Assembly: GCF_014201715.1 (NCBI RefSeq)
Contig: NZ_JACHFD010000023.1
Coordinates: 1 to 60,640 of the forward strand
Source: Haloferula luteola
Lineage (GTDB): Bacteria > Verrucomicrobiota > Verrucomicrobiia > Verrucomicrobiales > Akkermansiaceae
DNA: 60,640 bases
Direction: 5' to 3'
Made by a program: the position numbers and the translations under genes. Shown one piece after another: positions 17,529 through 25,037 of the stretch (position 1 is the first letter of the stretch; the number at the start of each line of letters is the position of its first letter). The notes beneath the pieces were generated by a model, which saw only the letters and a list, made by a program, of their open reading frames with translations, was not told the origin of the DNA and ran no database searches.

Positions 17529-18086
17529 ATGCGCTTTTTGATGCGTTTGGTTTTCGAAGCGGGAGGTGGGAAAGCGGATACGCCCCGGCAGCTTTTCATC
17601 AGAAGATTGGGATTTCCGCCGAGTGGGAGATTCGTTAAGCTCTGGGGAATGGGTTTCGTGGGAGTGATTTTTCTGATGGTCGCGTTGTTGCTGATCGGGG
17701 TGGGTTTGGCGTTGGGATTGATGGTGGGTGGAATGATCGCCCTGCTGATGGCTACGGGGATGGTGACGTCGTCTTTGTGGGTGGGATGGAAAAGTGGGCG
17801 ACCGGCGGCTGCGGTCCGGGCGATGGCGTTGCAGGTGGGGGCCGCGGTCGGCGGGGGGGTGGGAGGAATCCTTGGATGGGCGATGGCGCTGAATGGGGAA
17901 GAGACGATTTCTCCAGGGTGGGGATGGGGTGCGGGAGCCATGGCCGGACTGGGGGTGGGAATCGGCATGGCCTGGGCGCTGATCACCGTGGCTGGCAGAC
18001 TCCTTCAGCGGCGGAGAATGGCCGGAGTGATCAACCCTGAAGTTGGCGACCGATACGCCGGGCGATCACCGCGGAATGAACGGTAG
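17529..18086 (+). CDS. Hypothetical membrane protein
   Basis: This encodes about 185 residues with four long Gly/Ala/Val-rich hydrophobic segments in a basic-tailed protein (ends RRRMAGVINPEVGDRYAGRSPRNER). The ATG at 17529 is chosen because upstream codons are charged and unlike a membrane protein start. The first 45 residues are soluble (FEAGGGKADTPRQLFIRRLG). I do not recognise a family. It follows tRNA-Leu and overlaps the convergent SdpI-like gene by 56 bases at its 3' end. Confidence 0.6.
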   Translation: MRFLMRLVFEAGGGKADTPRQLFIRRLGFPPSGRFVKLWGMGFVGVIFLMVALLLIGVGLALGLMVGGMIALLMATGMVTSSLWVGWKSGRPAAAVRAMALQVGAAVGGGVGGILGWAMALNGEETISPGWGWGAGAMAGLGVGIGMAWALITVAGRLLQRRRMAGVINPEVGDRYAGRSPRNER

Positions 18087-18402
18087 CGGTGAGGAGTGAT
18101 GAAAACACAATGGCCCCGCCGATGCTCGCATAGGTGATGGAAGCATCTTGCCATGCATTCTGAAAAATTCGGCCAAAGAGGCCGACCCCCAGGATGGGAA
18201 GTGCCGCGAGGAGCAGGGCCTTCCCTCCGTGATGGTTGATGGCAAACCAAGCTTCGGGGGAGCGATAGGAAGCTGCAAAGCGAACTCCGTAGAAGGAATT
18301 CATCGGAATCTTCCGAAAGAAAAGAGGGAGGCTGAGTGCGCAGATGAGGAATCCCGTGCCGAGATAGATTGAGGAAAAGTCGGCCATCTTCATCAGCAGC
18401 AT
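18031..18402 (-). CDS. SdpI-family membrane protein
   Basis: This encodes about 123 residues with three hydrophobic helices. The block IPMNSFYGVRFAASYRS-PEAWFAINHHGG is the SdpI/YhfL-type signature (N-x-FYGxR ... S-x-xxW ... N), seen in immunity and regulatory membrane proteins of the SdpI family. The start could also be 18387. The 3' end overlaps the convergent gene at 17529-18086. Its function in this organism is unknown; SdpI in Bacillus protects against the SdpC toxin, but no such toxin gene is seen here. Confidence 0.72.
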   Translation of the reverse strand: MLLMKMADFSSIYLGTGFLICALSLPLFFRKIPMNSFYGVRFAASYRSPEAWFAINHHGGKALLLAALPILGVGLFGRIFQNAWQDASITYASIGGAIVFSSLLTATVHSAVIARRIGRQLQG

Positions 18403-18539
18403 GGTTTCAGAATTCGAGGCACCCATCAAGTTCGGGAAAAAGGGAGTTCCTCCAATTGAGGGGATTTTCAGGAATAGGAAATCCATCCATGTTTCAAACA
18501 AGCAAGACTGCTCACCCTTTCCCTGGCACCGCACAACCC

Positions 18540-18618
18540 GGCCAGTCCCACTGGGCTGGCCCCTACGGAAGGCCCCGATCGTTTTTCCCCCAAGAAAAAA
18601 GCGATTCGGGGTCCTTCC
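18540..18618. promoter_or_regulatory. Two strong hairpins in a divergent intergenic region
   Basis: GGCCAGTCCCACTGGGCTGGCC (about 18540-18561) holds a 9-bp perfect stem. It is followed by GGAAGG-CCCCGATCG / CGATTCGGGG-TCCTTCC (18567-18618), a stem of about 15 bp enclosing T-rich and A-rich loop sequence. They lie between the SdpI-like gene and the alginate-lyase-like gene, so they could be terminator, attenuator or leader RNA structure. Confidence 0.45.
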
Positions 18619-18723
18619 ATGAAGGGCTGATGGTGAGAGAGTCCCGTTGTGAAAAAGGGGAATTTCTGTGGAAAGAAAGATGAGAACGGCTGAATTCGCC
18701 TCGTAGAGGGAGGGGTGATCACA

Positions 18724-20940
18724 ATGCCACGAGTTTGGGGAAGGGCCCTGCTAGGGAGTGTGCTGACGATTTCGGCATGGGCTCGGGATTTCATTCATCC
18801 GGGCGGGCTGCATACGGAAGTCGACTTTGAGCGGATGCGGGAAAAGGTGGCGGCCGGGGCTCATCCCTGGATCGATGGGTGGAATGCCCTGCTGCAGGAT
18901 CCGAAGTCGGCGGTTGATTACCGTTCTTCTCCCCATCCTCATATGGCAAGTCGGCAACGGGCGCAGGATGATGCGACGGCGGCTTATCTGAATGCGCTCA
19001 GGTGGCGGATCTCTGGTGATGGGGAGCATGCGGCCTGTGCCAGGAGGATTCTCAATGGTTGGGCGGATACGGTGAAGGAGGTTCCGCATGGTCGGGATCA
19101 ACCAGGTCTGAGCGGGATTCCGATCGGCAGTTTTGCCCTTGCGGCAGAAGTTTTAAGGGATGACCCGGAATGGTCCGCTGCCGAGCAGGAGAAGTTCAAA
19201 GAGCTGTTGGTGAAATACTTTTATCCGGTGTGTCATGACTTTCTCGTGAACCATCGAGGGGCGGAAGATGACAAGTGGTGGGCCAATTGGGATATCTGCA
19301 ACATGTTGGCGTTGGTCGCAATCGGGGTCTATGCTGATGCCCCGGCGATTTTTGACGAGGGCATCGAGTATTTCCATCACGGCAAGGGTCAGGGGAGGCT
19401 TTTGCACGCCGTGCCGTATGTGCACGCGGGAGGGTTGGGACAGTGGCAAGAAAGTGGCCGGGACCAAGCGCATGTGATGGGGGGAATGGGATTGATGGCG
19501 GAGATGTGCCAAGTGGCTTGGAACCAAGGTGTCGATCTTTTTGGTGCCGAGGGGAATCGCCTCTTGGCAGCAGCGGAATCGACCGCGCAGTTCACCCTAT
19601 GGAAAGGGGTGCCGTATCAATTCTACACCAATAGCGATCAGGCCAATCAGTACTGCATTTCTGAGAATTATCACGGCAGATTGGATGCTTCCCACTTCGA
19701 ACTCCTCTACAATCACTATGGGGTGCGGAAGGGTTTGGAGGCACCTCATGTGCAGCGATTTGCCGAGTTGAGACGGCCTGAGCCTGGGGAGATCGATGTC
19801 TTTGGATATGGAACCCTGGTCTTCACTTTGGACGCGGAGAGATCGCCGTTCCCCGCGGTGTCGCCCCCCCCGACGCCTTTGGATGTGAGGGCAACCGCGG
19901 GATTGGAGCGGGTGGTCTTGGAGTGGTCGCCATCGGGTGCGATGACGACTCATGGTCATGAGGTTTTTCGTCGTCGTGTAGGCGAAGATCGTTGGGAGAG
20001 CATCCATGCCGATAGGAATTGGACGACGCCCCACTATCTTGATCGGGACGTGATCCCTGGGAGGGTGTATCAGTATCGGGTGGCGGCTCGGAACGGGTCG
20101 GGTCAAAGCGAGCCTTCCGCAGTGGTGGAGGCCAAGCCACAAGGGAAGGAAGCGTTGCCGCCGGGATGGGTGTCAGAGGGGACGGTTGCTGGCTATTCGC
20201 CAGGGGAAGGAGGCTCGTTCCGGGTGCCAGCAGCTCCGGGAATGGAGGGAGGAGTGTTGACCTCATGGCAGGGAGACTTTTGCTTTTCGGCGCGTCTCGT
20301 GAGTTGGGAAAAGGGTGTCGACCGGGCGGGACTGTGGGTTCGTCTTCCGGGAGAAAAAGATGGTAAGTTCGCGGCGGTAACGACGGGGGAGGCGGGCGGT
20401 CGACAGGCGCGGTTTTGGAGTCGCTCCGAAAGGGGAGGGAGGCAGGAGCAACAACGCGGATGCGACTATACCTGGTTGCCGGTTTGGTTTCGATTACAGC
20501 GGCAAGGGGCGAAGTTGACCGCCTCACAATCGTCGAATGGCGTGGAATGGTATGAGATGGGGAATGCGACCCTGGCCTTTCCGGAGCGGGTTGAGGTGGG
20601 CTTTTGGGTGTCGGGGCAGCCGGAAGGGAGTGCTTTGTTCTGTCAATCGACCTTGGAGGCGAAAACTCCGCAACCTCCACCTTCCCCAGAAGATCTGGAG
20701 GTGTCAGTCGAAGGAAAAAACGTCCAGTTGAGATGGCGCTATGAGGAGGAGGGGACGGAGCTGGCAGGCTTCAAGATTGAGAGTTCGGAGCGAGGTCGAG
20801 AGTTCGGAGAGGTGGCGGATCTTCCTGCCACGGCTCGGGAGTTTCGATCGACAGGTGTCCAGAAGCCTGGCGATTTTCGCTATCGCGTTCGAGCCTACCA
20901 TCGGGGCGGCTTTTCGGATGCGGCGGAGGACTCCCGCTGA
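18724..20940 (+). CDS. Secreted alginate-lyase-family protein with FN3-type domains
   Basis: This encodes about 738 residues. It begins with a signal peptide (MPRVWGRALLGSVLTISAWA), then an all-alpha toroid of the alginate lyase / heparinase-like superfamily (about residues 25-370). Typical blocks are HPWIDGWNALL, MASRQRAQDDATAAYLNAL, WWANWDICNMLAL and ISENYHGRLDASHFELLYNHYG. A fibronectin type III domain (about 385-470), a jelly-roll-like middle domain (about 490-640) and a second FN3-like domain at the C-terminus follow. It probably degrades uronate-rich polysaccharide outside the cytoplasm. Start ATG 18724 is chosen; GTG 18715 is possible. Confidence 0.85.
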   Translation: MPRVWGRALLGSVLTISAWARDFIHPGGLHTEVDFERMREKVAAGAHPWIDGWNALLQDPKSAVDYRSSPHPHMASRQRAQDDATAAYLNALRWRISGDGEHAACARRILNGWADTVKEVPHGRDQPGLSGIPIGSFALAAEVLRDDPEWSAAEQEKFKELLVKYFYPVCHDFLVNHRGAEDDKWWANWDICNMLALVAIGVYADAPAIFDEGIEYFHHGKGQGRLLHAVPYVHAGGLGQWQESGRDQAHVMGGMGLMAEMCQVAWNQGVDLFGAEGNRLLAAAESTAQFTLWKGVPYQFYTNSDQANQYCISENYHGRLDASHFELLYNHYGVRKGLEAPHVQRFAELRRPEPGEIDVFGYGTLVFTLDAERSPFPAVSPPPTPLDVRATAGLERVVLEWSPSGAMTTHGHEVFRRRVGEDRWESIHADRNWTTPHYLDRDVIPGRVYQYRVAARNGSGQSEPSAVVEAKPQGKEALPPGWVSEGTVAGYSPGEGGSFRVPAAPGMEGGVLTSWQGDFCFSARLVSWEKGVDRAGLWVRLPGEKDGKFAAVTTGEAGGRQARFWSRSERGGRQEQQRGCDYTWLPVWFRLQRQGAKLTASQSSNGVEWYEMGNATLAFPERVEVGFWVSGQPEGSALFCQSTLEAKTPQPPPSPEDLEVSVEGKNVQLRWRYEEEGTELAGFKIESSERGREFGEVADLPATAREFRSTGVQKPGDFRYRVRAYHRGGFSDAAEDSR

Positions 20941-21030
20941 GCGGCGAGGAGGGCTTGGCGCGATTTCCGCTCGTCGACAAGAGGGATGGTCGGCTAAAAA
21001 GGGGGGCTGGGTTGAAGGCCCCATCTACCG

Positions 21031-21348
21031 ATGAACGAACCGATCCCCCCTGATCAGCCGCCCGAAATTCCACGGGGCAAACTTTGGGTGAGCCTAGGGC
21101 TTCCGCCGCTGCTTGCGTTTGTGTTGCCGTGGACACTGGCATTTTCTCGCGGCGATTCCGATGCGATTCTGATGATTCCGGTCTTGGTGTTGGGGTCGAT
21201 CCTGGTGCTATCGCCGTTGTTCGGGAGAGCGGTTAGAGTTCGCTATCGAGGGGGTTCCCTGGCGTGGCTGATCTTCTGTTATTGGTTGGGGGAGGGGATT
21301 CTTTGCCTCTCGTTGATGTTTGGTGCCTGTGTCTTGGCCTTCGCCTAA
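21031..21348 (+). CDS. Small membrane protein upstream of radical SAM gene
   Basis: This encodes a 105-residue protein with a Pro-rich N-terminus (MNEPIPPDQPPEIPRGK) and three hydrophobic helices (about 23-39, 47-65 and 77-104). No family is recognised. It ends 7 bases before the start codon of the radical SAM gene, which in turn overlaps the Lgt-like gene, so the three are probably one operon. It may be a membrane partner of those enzymes; that is inferred from position. Confidence 0.7.
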   Translation: MNEPIPPDQPPEIPRGKLWVSLGLPPLLAFVLPWTLAFSRGDSDAILMIPVLVLGSILVLSPLFGRAVRVRYRGGSLAWLIFCYWLGEGILCLSLMFGACVLAFA

Positions 21349-21355
21349 GTGCCGT

Positions 21356-22723
21356 ATGTTATTTCCGGAACTTCGCACGTCCTTGAAGCGCACTCGCAGT
21401 CGGTGTCCGGAGTGCCTGACGGAGGTGCCCGCAGAGGTGTGGAAGACCCATGCGACTCCTTCCAAGGTGTATTTGACCGGACGGTGCTCTGAGCACGGTG
21501 AGCATACGAGTTGTCTGGCGAGTGATGCTCGATTTTATTGGCTGGCATCTGGACGGCCAGAAAACGCCTGTGGCCCGGGCTGTGCGTGTTCTGCAGATCC
21601 AGCCGGAGTTCGGGGAACTTTGGGGCGCAACGCGGAGGCATGCGTTCCCGAGGTGGAGGTCCTTTCGACCTGTCTGGCATTGATTGAAATTGTGGATTCT
21701 TGCAATCTCGCGTGTCCGACCTGTTTTGCGGATACCCCGACGGGAGCGGCGGGATCTCGGCTGAAGGTGCGCCCCTTGGAGGAGTTAAGGCGACGGATTC
21801 AGGGCGTGGTTGAGCGGAAAGGCCGAATCGAGATTCTGCAACTCTCGGGTGGAGAGCCGACGCTGCATCCGGAGTTTTTCGAGTTGCTCGACTCCTTGCA
21901 TGAGAATCCTGGCATTGACTATGTGCTGGTGAATACCAATGGGGTGAAGATCGCGCGGGATGACGCCTTTTTGGCCCGGTTGGGAGAGCGGGCGAGAAGG
22001 GGGGCGTTTCAGCTGTATCTTCAGTATGATGGCCCGGGAGAAGCGGGGCACATGGAGTTGCGCGGAACGGATTTGCGAAGTCTCAAGGCGGAGGTGATGG
22101 AGCGCTGCGAACGGGAACGAATTCCCTTTACCTTGGCGATGACGGTGATTCCTGAGAATCTTGCATGTGTGGGGGAGAGTGTACGTGAGGGGCTTCGCTA
22201 CGAATTTTGCCGGGGAATTTCATTCCAGCCGATGTTTCGCTCGGGGCGGGTGCCTGGGAGGGCATCCATTCGCCTCAATGCGGCGGATATTTTGCTCGCT
22301 GTTCTGGAGCAGTCGGAAGGGAAACTGAGTGTGGAGGATTTCACGCCGCTGCCATGTGGGGATCCCAATTGCGCGACCATTGGTTATCTTTTGAGAACCC
22401 CTCTTGGGGTACGGAGTATCTCGGAGTTCATTGACTTTGCCTCTCTGCAAGGATTTCTGCGCGACAAGGTCCGCTATGAATTGGCGGATTTGATTCGATG
22501 TGGATGTGAGAACACGGAGTTGGGGGAGATTTTGCACCGCTTCGAGATGGAGGAGAAAGATGCGTTCCGCTTGTTCATCAAGCCGTTCATGGATGCGGAG
22601 AATTGGGATCAGGATCGCATCGATCGCTGTTGCACTCACGTCATTCGTCCGGACGGGTCGCTGGATTCGTTTTGCCGCTATTATTTGAACGGGGGAGCGG
22701 TGGATTCACTGGGAGGGAAATGA
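21356..22723 (+). CDS. Radical SAM enzyme resembling tetraether/lipid-modifying Tes family
   Basis: This encodes about 455 residues. The N-terminal segment has CPEC (17-20) followed by GRCSEHGEH (Cys44, His47), the layout of MJ0619/Tes-type proteins, which join or modify lipid chains. The radical SAM cluster motif is CNLACPTC (Cys116, 120, 123), followed by LQLSGGEPTLHPEF. The C-terminal half contains further Cys (CGDPNC, CGC, CCTH...FC), possibly binding auxiliary clusters. The start at 21356 follows the upstream gene by 7 bases. Its TGA overlaps the ATG of the Lgt-like gene. Substrate is unknown; a lipid is inferred from the family resemblance and neighbour. Confidence 0.82.
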   Translation: MLFPELRTSLKRTRSRCPECLTEVPAEVWKTHATPSKVYLTGRCSEHGEHTSCLASDARFYWLASGRPENACGPGCACSADPAGVRGTLGRNAEACVPEVEVLSTCLALIEIVDSCNLACPTCFADTPTGAAGSRLKVRPLEELRRRIQGVVERKGRIEILQLSGGEPTLHPEFFELLDSLHENPGIDYVLVNTNGVKIARDDAFLARLGERARRGAFQLYLQYDGPGEAGHMELRGTDLRSLKAEVMERCERERIPFTLAMTVIPENLACVGESVREGLRYEFCRGISFQPMFRSGRVPGRASIRLNAADILLAVLEQSEGKLSVEDFTPLPCGDPNCATIGYLLRTPLGVRSISEFIDFASLQGFLRDKVRYELADLIRCGCENTELGEILHRFEMEEKDAFRLFIKPFMDAENWDQDRIDRCCTHVIRPDGSLDSFCRYYLNGGAVDSLGGK

Positions 22724-23556
22724 AGAGCAGCGTGCCTTGGGGAAATCCCGCGTATGGAGCATTGATGCTCACTGGGATGGTGATCGGCGCGGTGTATTGG
22801 TTCCGGGCTTCGAGATCGGATGGACGATTGGCTTTGGTGTATGCCGCGTGTTTGGGGGGCGCGTTCCTCGGCGCGAAGTTGGCGTTTTTGTTGGCCGAAG
22901 GGTGGCTGGAGTGGGGGAACCCGGAACGTTGGCGAATTTGGCTTTCCGGCAAGTCGATTACCGGAGCCTTGCTTGGGGGTTGGGCGGGAGTCGAGTTGGC
23001 GAAGTGGGGAACGGGATATCGGAAGGACACTGGGGACCGATTTGCTCTGTTGTTGCCGATTCCTTTGATGTTGGGCCGACTGGGTTGCCTGCAAGCCGGT
23101 TGCTGTGAGGGAGTGAGTTGTCGGTGGGGAAAGTGGCCTGCCGTCGAGGTGGAGATGGGGTTCCAGGGTCTGGCCCTTGCGGTGCTGTTAGGGATGCATT
23201 GGCGGGGGATTCAGGTGGGACAGCGATTCCACCTATATCTGATGGCATACGGTGGTTTCCGATTCGGGCACGAATTTCTGCGTGCGACTCCAAAGGAGAT
23301 CGGGGGTCTATCGGGCTACCAATGGGTGGCCCTCGGAATGGTCGTGGCGGGGAGCATCGGCTATTGGCGCCGGGCAAACCGGCGGTTACCCGCGCGCGCC
23401 GGTCTCAACGACGTATTGGACAAGGAGGGCCACGAGCATGGCGGCGACACCGCCGATGATGTAAAGACCGCGAAGGTTGCTGCGGTCGAGGTTCCCGACC
23501 CAATGATCGACCACCGTGGTGCAGACGGCTCCGAGAATGTAGAGGACCACGGATAG
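22720..23556 (+). CDS. Prolipoprotein diacylglyceryl transferase-like membrane protein
   Basis: This encodes 278 residues. Residues 1-225 form a polytopic membrane domain of the Lgt superfamily: LSGKSITGALLGGWAG (76-91), GRLGCLQAGCCEG (119-131, the Lgt signature with Arg120) and FRFGHEFLRATP. The His of the classical HGG motif is absent, so it may not be a standard Lgt. The ATG overlaps the radical SAM stop (ATGA). The last 50 or so residues are hydrophilic and read antisense to a convergent gene (23386-23709), suggesting that the original stop was lost. It may transfer or modify a lipid made with the radical SAM enzyme. Confidence 0.75.
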   Translation: MKSSVPWGNPAYGALMLTGMVIGAVYWFRASRSDGRLALVYAACLGGAFLGAKLAFLLAEGWLEWGNPERWRIWLSGKSITGALLGGWAGVELAKWGTGYRKDTGDRFALLLPIPLMLGRLGCLQAGCCEGVSCRWGKWPAVEVEMGFQGLALAVLLGMHWRGIQVGQRFHLYLMAYGGFRFGHEFLRATPKEIGGLSGYQWVALGMVVAGSIGYWRRANRRLPARAGLNDVLDKEGHEHGGDTADDVKTAKVAAVEVPDPMIDHRGADGSENVEDHG

Positions 23557-23709
23557 GATCCAGGCTTGGAAGGCACGTCTGTCGAGTTCGACATCGATCG
23601 AAAAGCCCCCCAGCGCGGTGAAGAGGCCAAGGAGCGCCATGGCGGCAAGCGTACGAGTGAGGGTCAGGTGCAGTTCCACGAAGTCTGGAGAGTTGTTAGT
23701 GGATACCAT
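23386..23709 (-). CDS. Hypothetical small membrane protein
   Basis: This encodes 107 residues from ATG 23709, with three membrane helices (about 22-38, 48-67 and 81-101) and the motif DHWVGNLDRSNLRGLYIIGG. The predicted membrane protein is coherent, so it is preferred over the overlapping plus-strand tail of the Lgt-like gene in this interval (23386-23556). The overlap of 171 bases is unusually long for convergent genes. No family is recognised. Confidence 0.65.
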   Translation of the reverse strand: MVSTNNSPDFVELHLTLTRTLAAMALLGLFTALGGFSIDVELDRRAFQAWILSVVLYILGAVCTTVVDHWVGNLDRSNLRGLYIIGGVAAMLVALLVQYVVETGARG

Positions 23710-23876
23710 CGACCCTGGCGACTTATTCCTTTCCCCATGGATCCTGAATGAGTGGAGATTCGTCGGGTGTGCTTCAAGATTCAGGGAGCTCCTTAGGCGT
23801 GGAGCGATTCTGACCTGCCGTGGCGGGGGGATCCTCGGGGAAAACCCACCCCATCCCGAGAGAGGAGGGGAGAAGA

Positions 23877-24956
23877 TCAGTGAGGGTGGGGTTCTTCGGA
23901 AAGGGGGGCTTTTCGGGCCTGGTCGAGGATTTCCACGACGGTGTGATTCCAATCGAGTGACGATAGGGGATCGATGGGCGCTTGGTCGCGAGTGACGGCA
24001 CGCAGGTAAGTCCATTCGTCGCCGTAGGGTTGGAGAGGTGGGGCGTTGATGGATTGAGGGGCCGCCTCACCGCTTTTGCGCAGCGTGAGTTGATCCCATT
24101 TGCCGGCGTAGAGGGTTGCGGTGGCCATGTGGACGTCCATTTCCTTGAGGTCATGAGGCCAATTCCATGAAGCCTGGATGACGGCGGTGGCTTTGGGATA
24201 GGTGAGGAGGATGGTGGCGTCGTCATCTACCTGGGGGTATTGATCCTTTTTGATTTGGCGGCGGACTGCCTGGACGGAGGTCGGTTTCTGTCCATCCATG
24301 ATGAAGGTGGCCAGCACGGCGCCATAGCAGCCGAAGTCGACAACGGCGCCGCCGCCGTTTTCCTCGGGGTCGGAAAGCCAACCGACGAACTCTTCGCCGC
24401 AGCCAATCTCACGGGGGCCGCGGTGCCCATGGCGGAAGACCATGCGAAATGGGTCGCCGTAAGTTCCTGAGTGGATGATTTCTTTGGCCTCGCGAACGGA
24501 TGCATACCAACTGGTTTCGTAGTTGGTGAGGATGGGGGTGCCGGTTTGGCGAGAGAGGGTGAGAATTTGATCGGCATCCGAAATCGCAAAGGCGAGGGGT
24601 TTCTCGAGGAGAACGGGAAGGTGGCGAGGAGCACAGGCCTGGACGACGGAAAGGTGGGAGCGAATGGTTCCCATGCCACTGACGGCCTCGGGTTGGCAGT
24701 GATCGAGCATTTCTCCGAGGTCATCGAAGCGAATCGAGGGATCGAGCCCGTAGTGGCGTGCGTAGCGATTGAAGAGCTCGGTGTCGGGTTCCCAAACGCC
24801 GACGATTTCGAGGTCGTCGCGCTCTCGTGCCCGTGAGAGGAGGCCGGCAACATGGCCGTGGGTCATGCCAGCGATGCCGATGCGGAAAGGTTCGTCCGCG
24901 AGGCTAGGAGTGCGCAAGACGAGGACCATGAGGCTGAGGAAGAGGGTGCGGAGCAT
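23877..24956 (-). CDS. Secreted Gfo/Idh/MocA-family oxidoreductase
   Basis: This encodes 359 residues. A signal peptide (MLRTLFLSLMVLVLRTPSLA) is followed by a Rossmann fold (IGIAGMTHGHVAGLL) and the family's catalytic EKP motif (LLEKPLAFAISDADQI, about residues 116-131). A C-terminal alpha/beta domain includes GGGAVVDFGCYGAVLATFIM. Exported Gfo/Idh/MocA proteins are frequent in Verrucomicrobiota and Planctomycetes and act on sugars or glycosides with tightly bound NAD. The start at 24956 is chosen because the signal peptide begins there. It diverges from the GH13 gene. Confidence 0.85.
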   Translation of the reverse strand: MLRTLFLSLMVLVLRTPSLADEPFRIGIAGMTHGHVAGLLSRARERDDLEIVGVWEPDTELFNRYARHYGLDPSIRFDDLGEMLDHCQPEAVSGMGTIRSHLSVVQACAPRHLPVLLEKPLAFAISDADQILTLSRQTGTPILTNYETSWYASVREAKEIIHSGTYGDPFRMVFRHGHRGPREIGCGEEFVGWLSDPEENGGGAVVDFGCYGAVLATFIMDGQKPTSVQAVRRQIKKDQYPQVDDDATILLTYPKATAVIQASWNWPHDLKEMDVHMATATLYAGKWDQLTLRKSGEAAPQSINAPPLQPYGDEWTYLRAVTRDQAPIDPLSSLDWNHTVVEILDQARKAPLSEEPHPH

Positions 24957-25037
24957 GGCGAGCGGAGTCGGGTCGTGAAAAATGAGGCGGGCTGGAGGTT
25001 TGCCATCCGGCCGATGCACCGGAAGAATCCCGGCACG

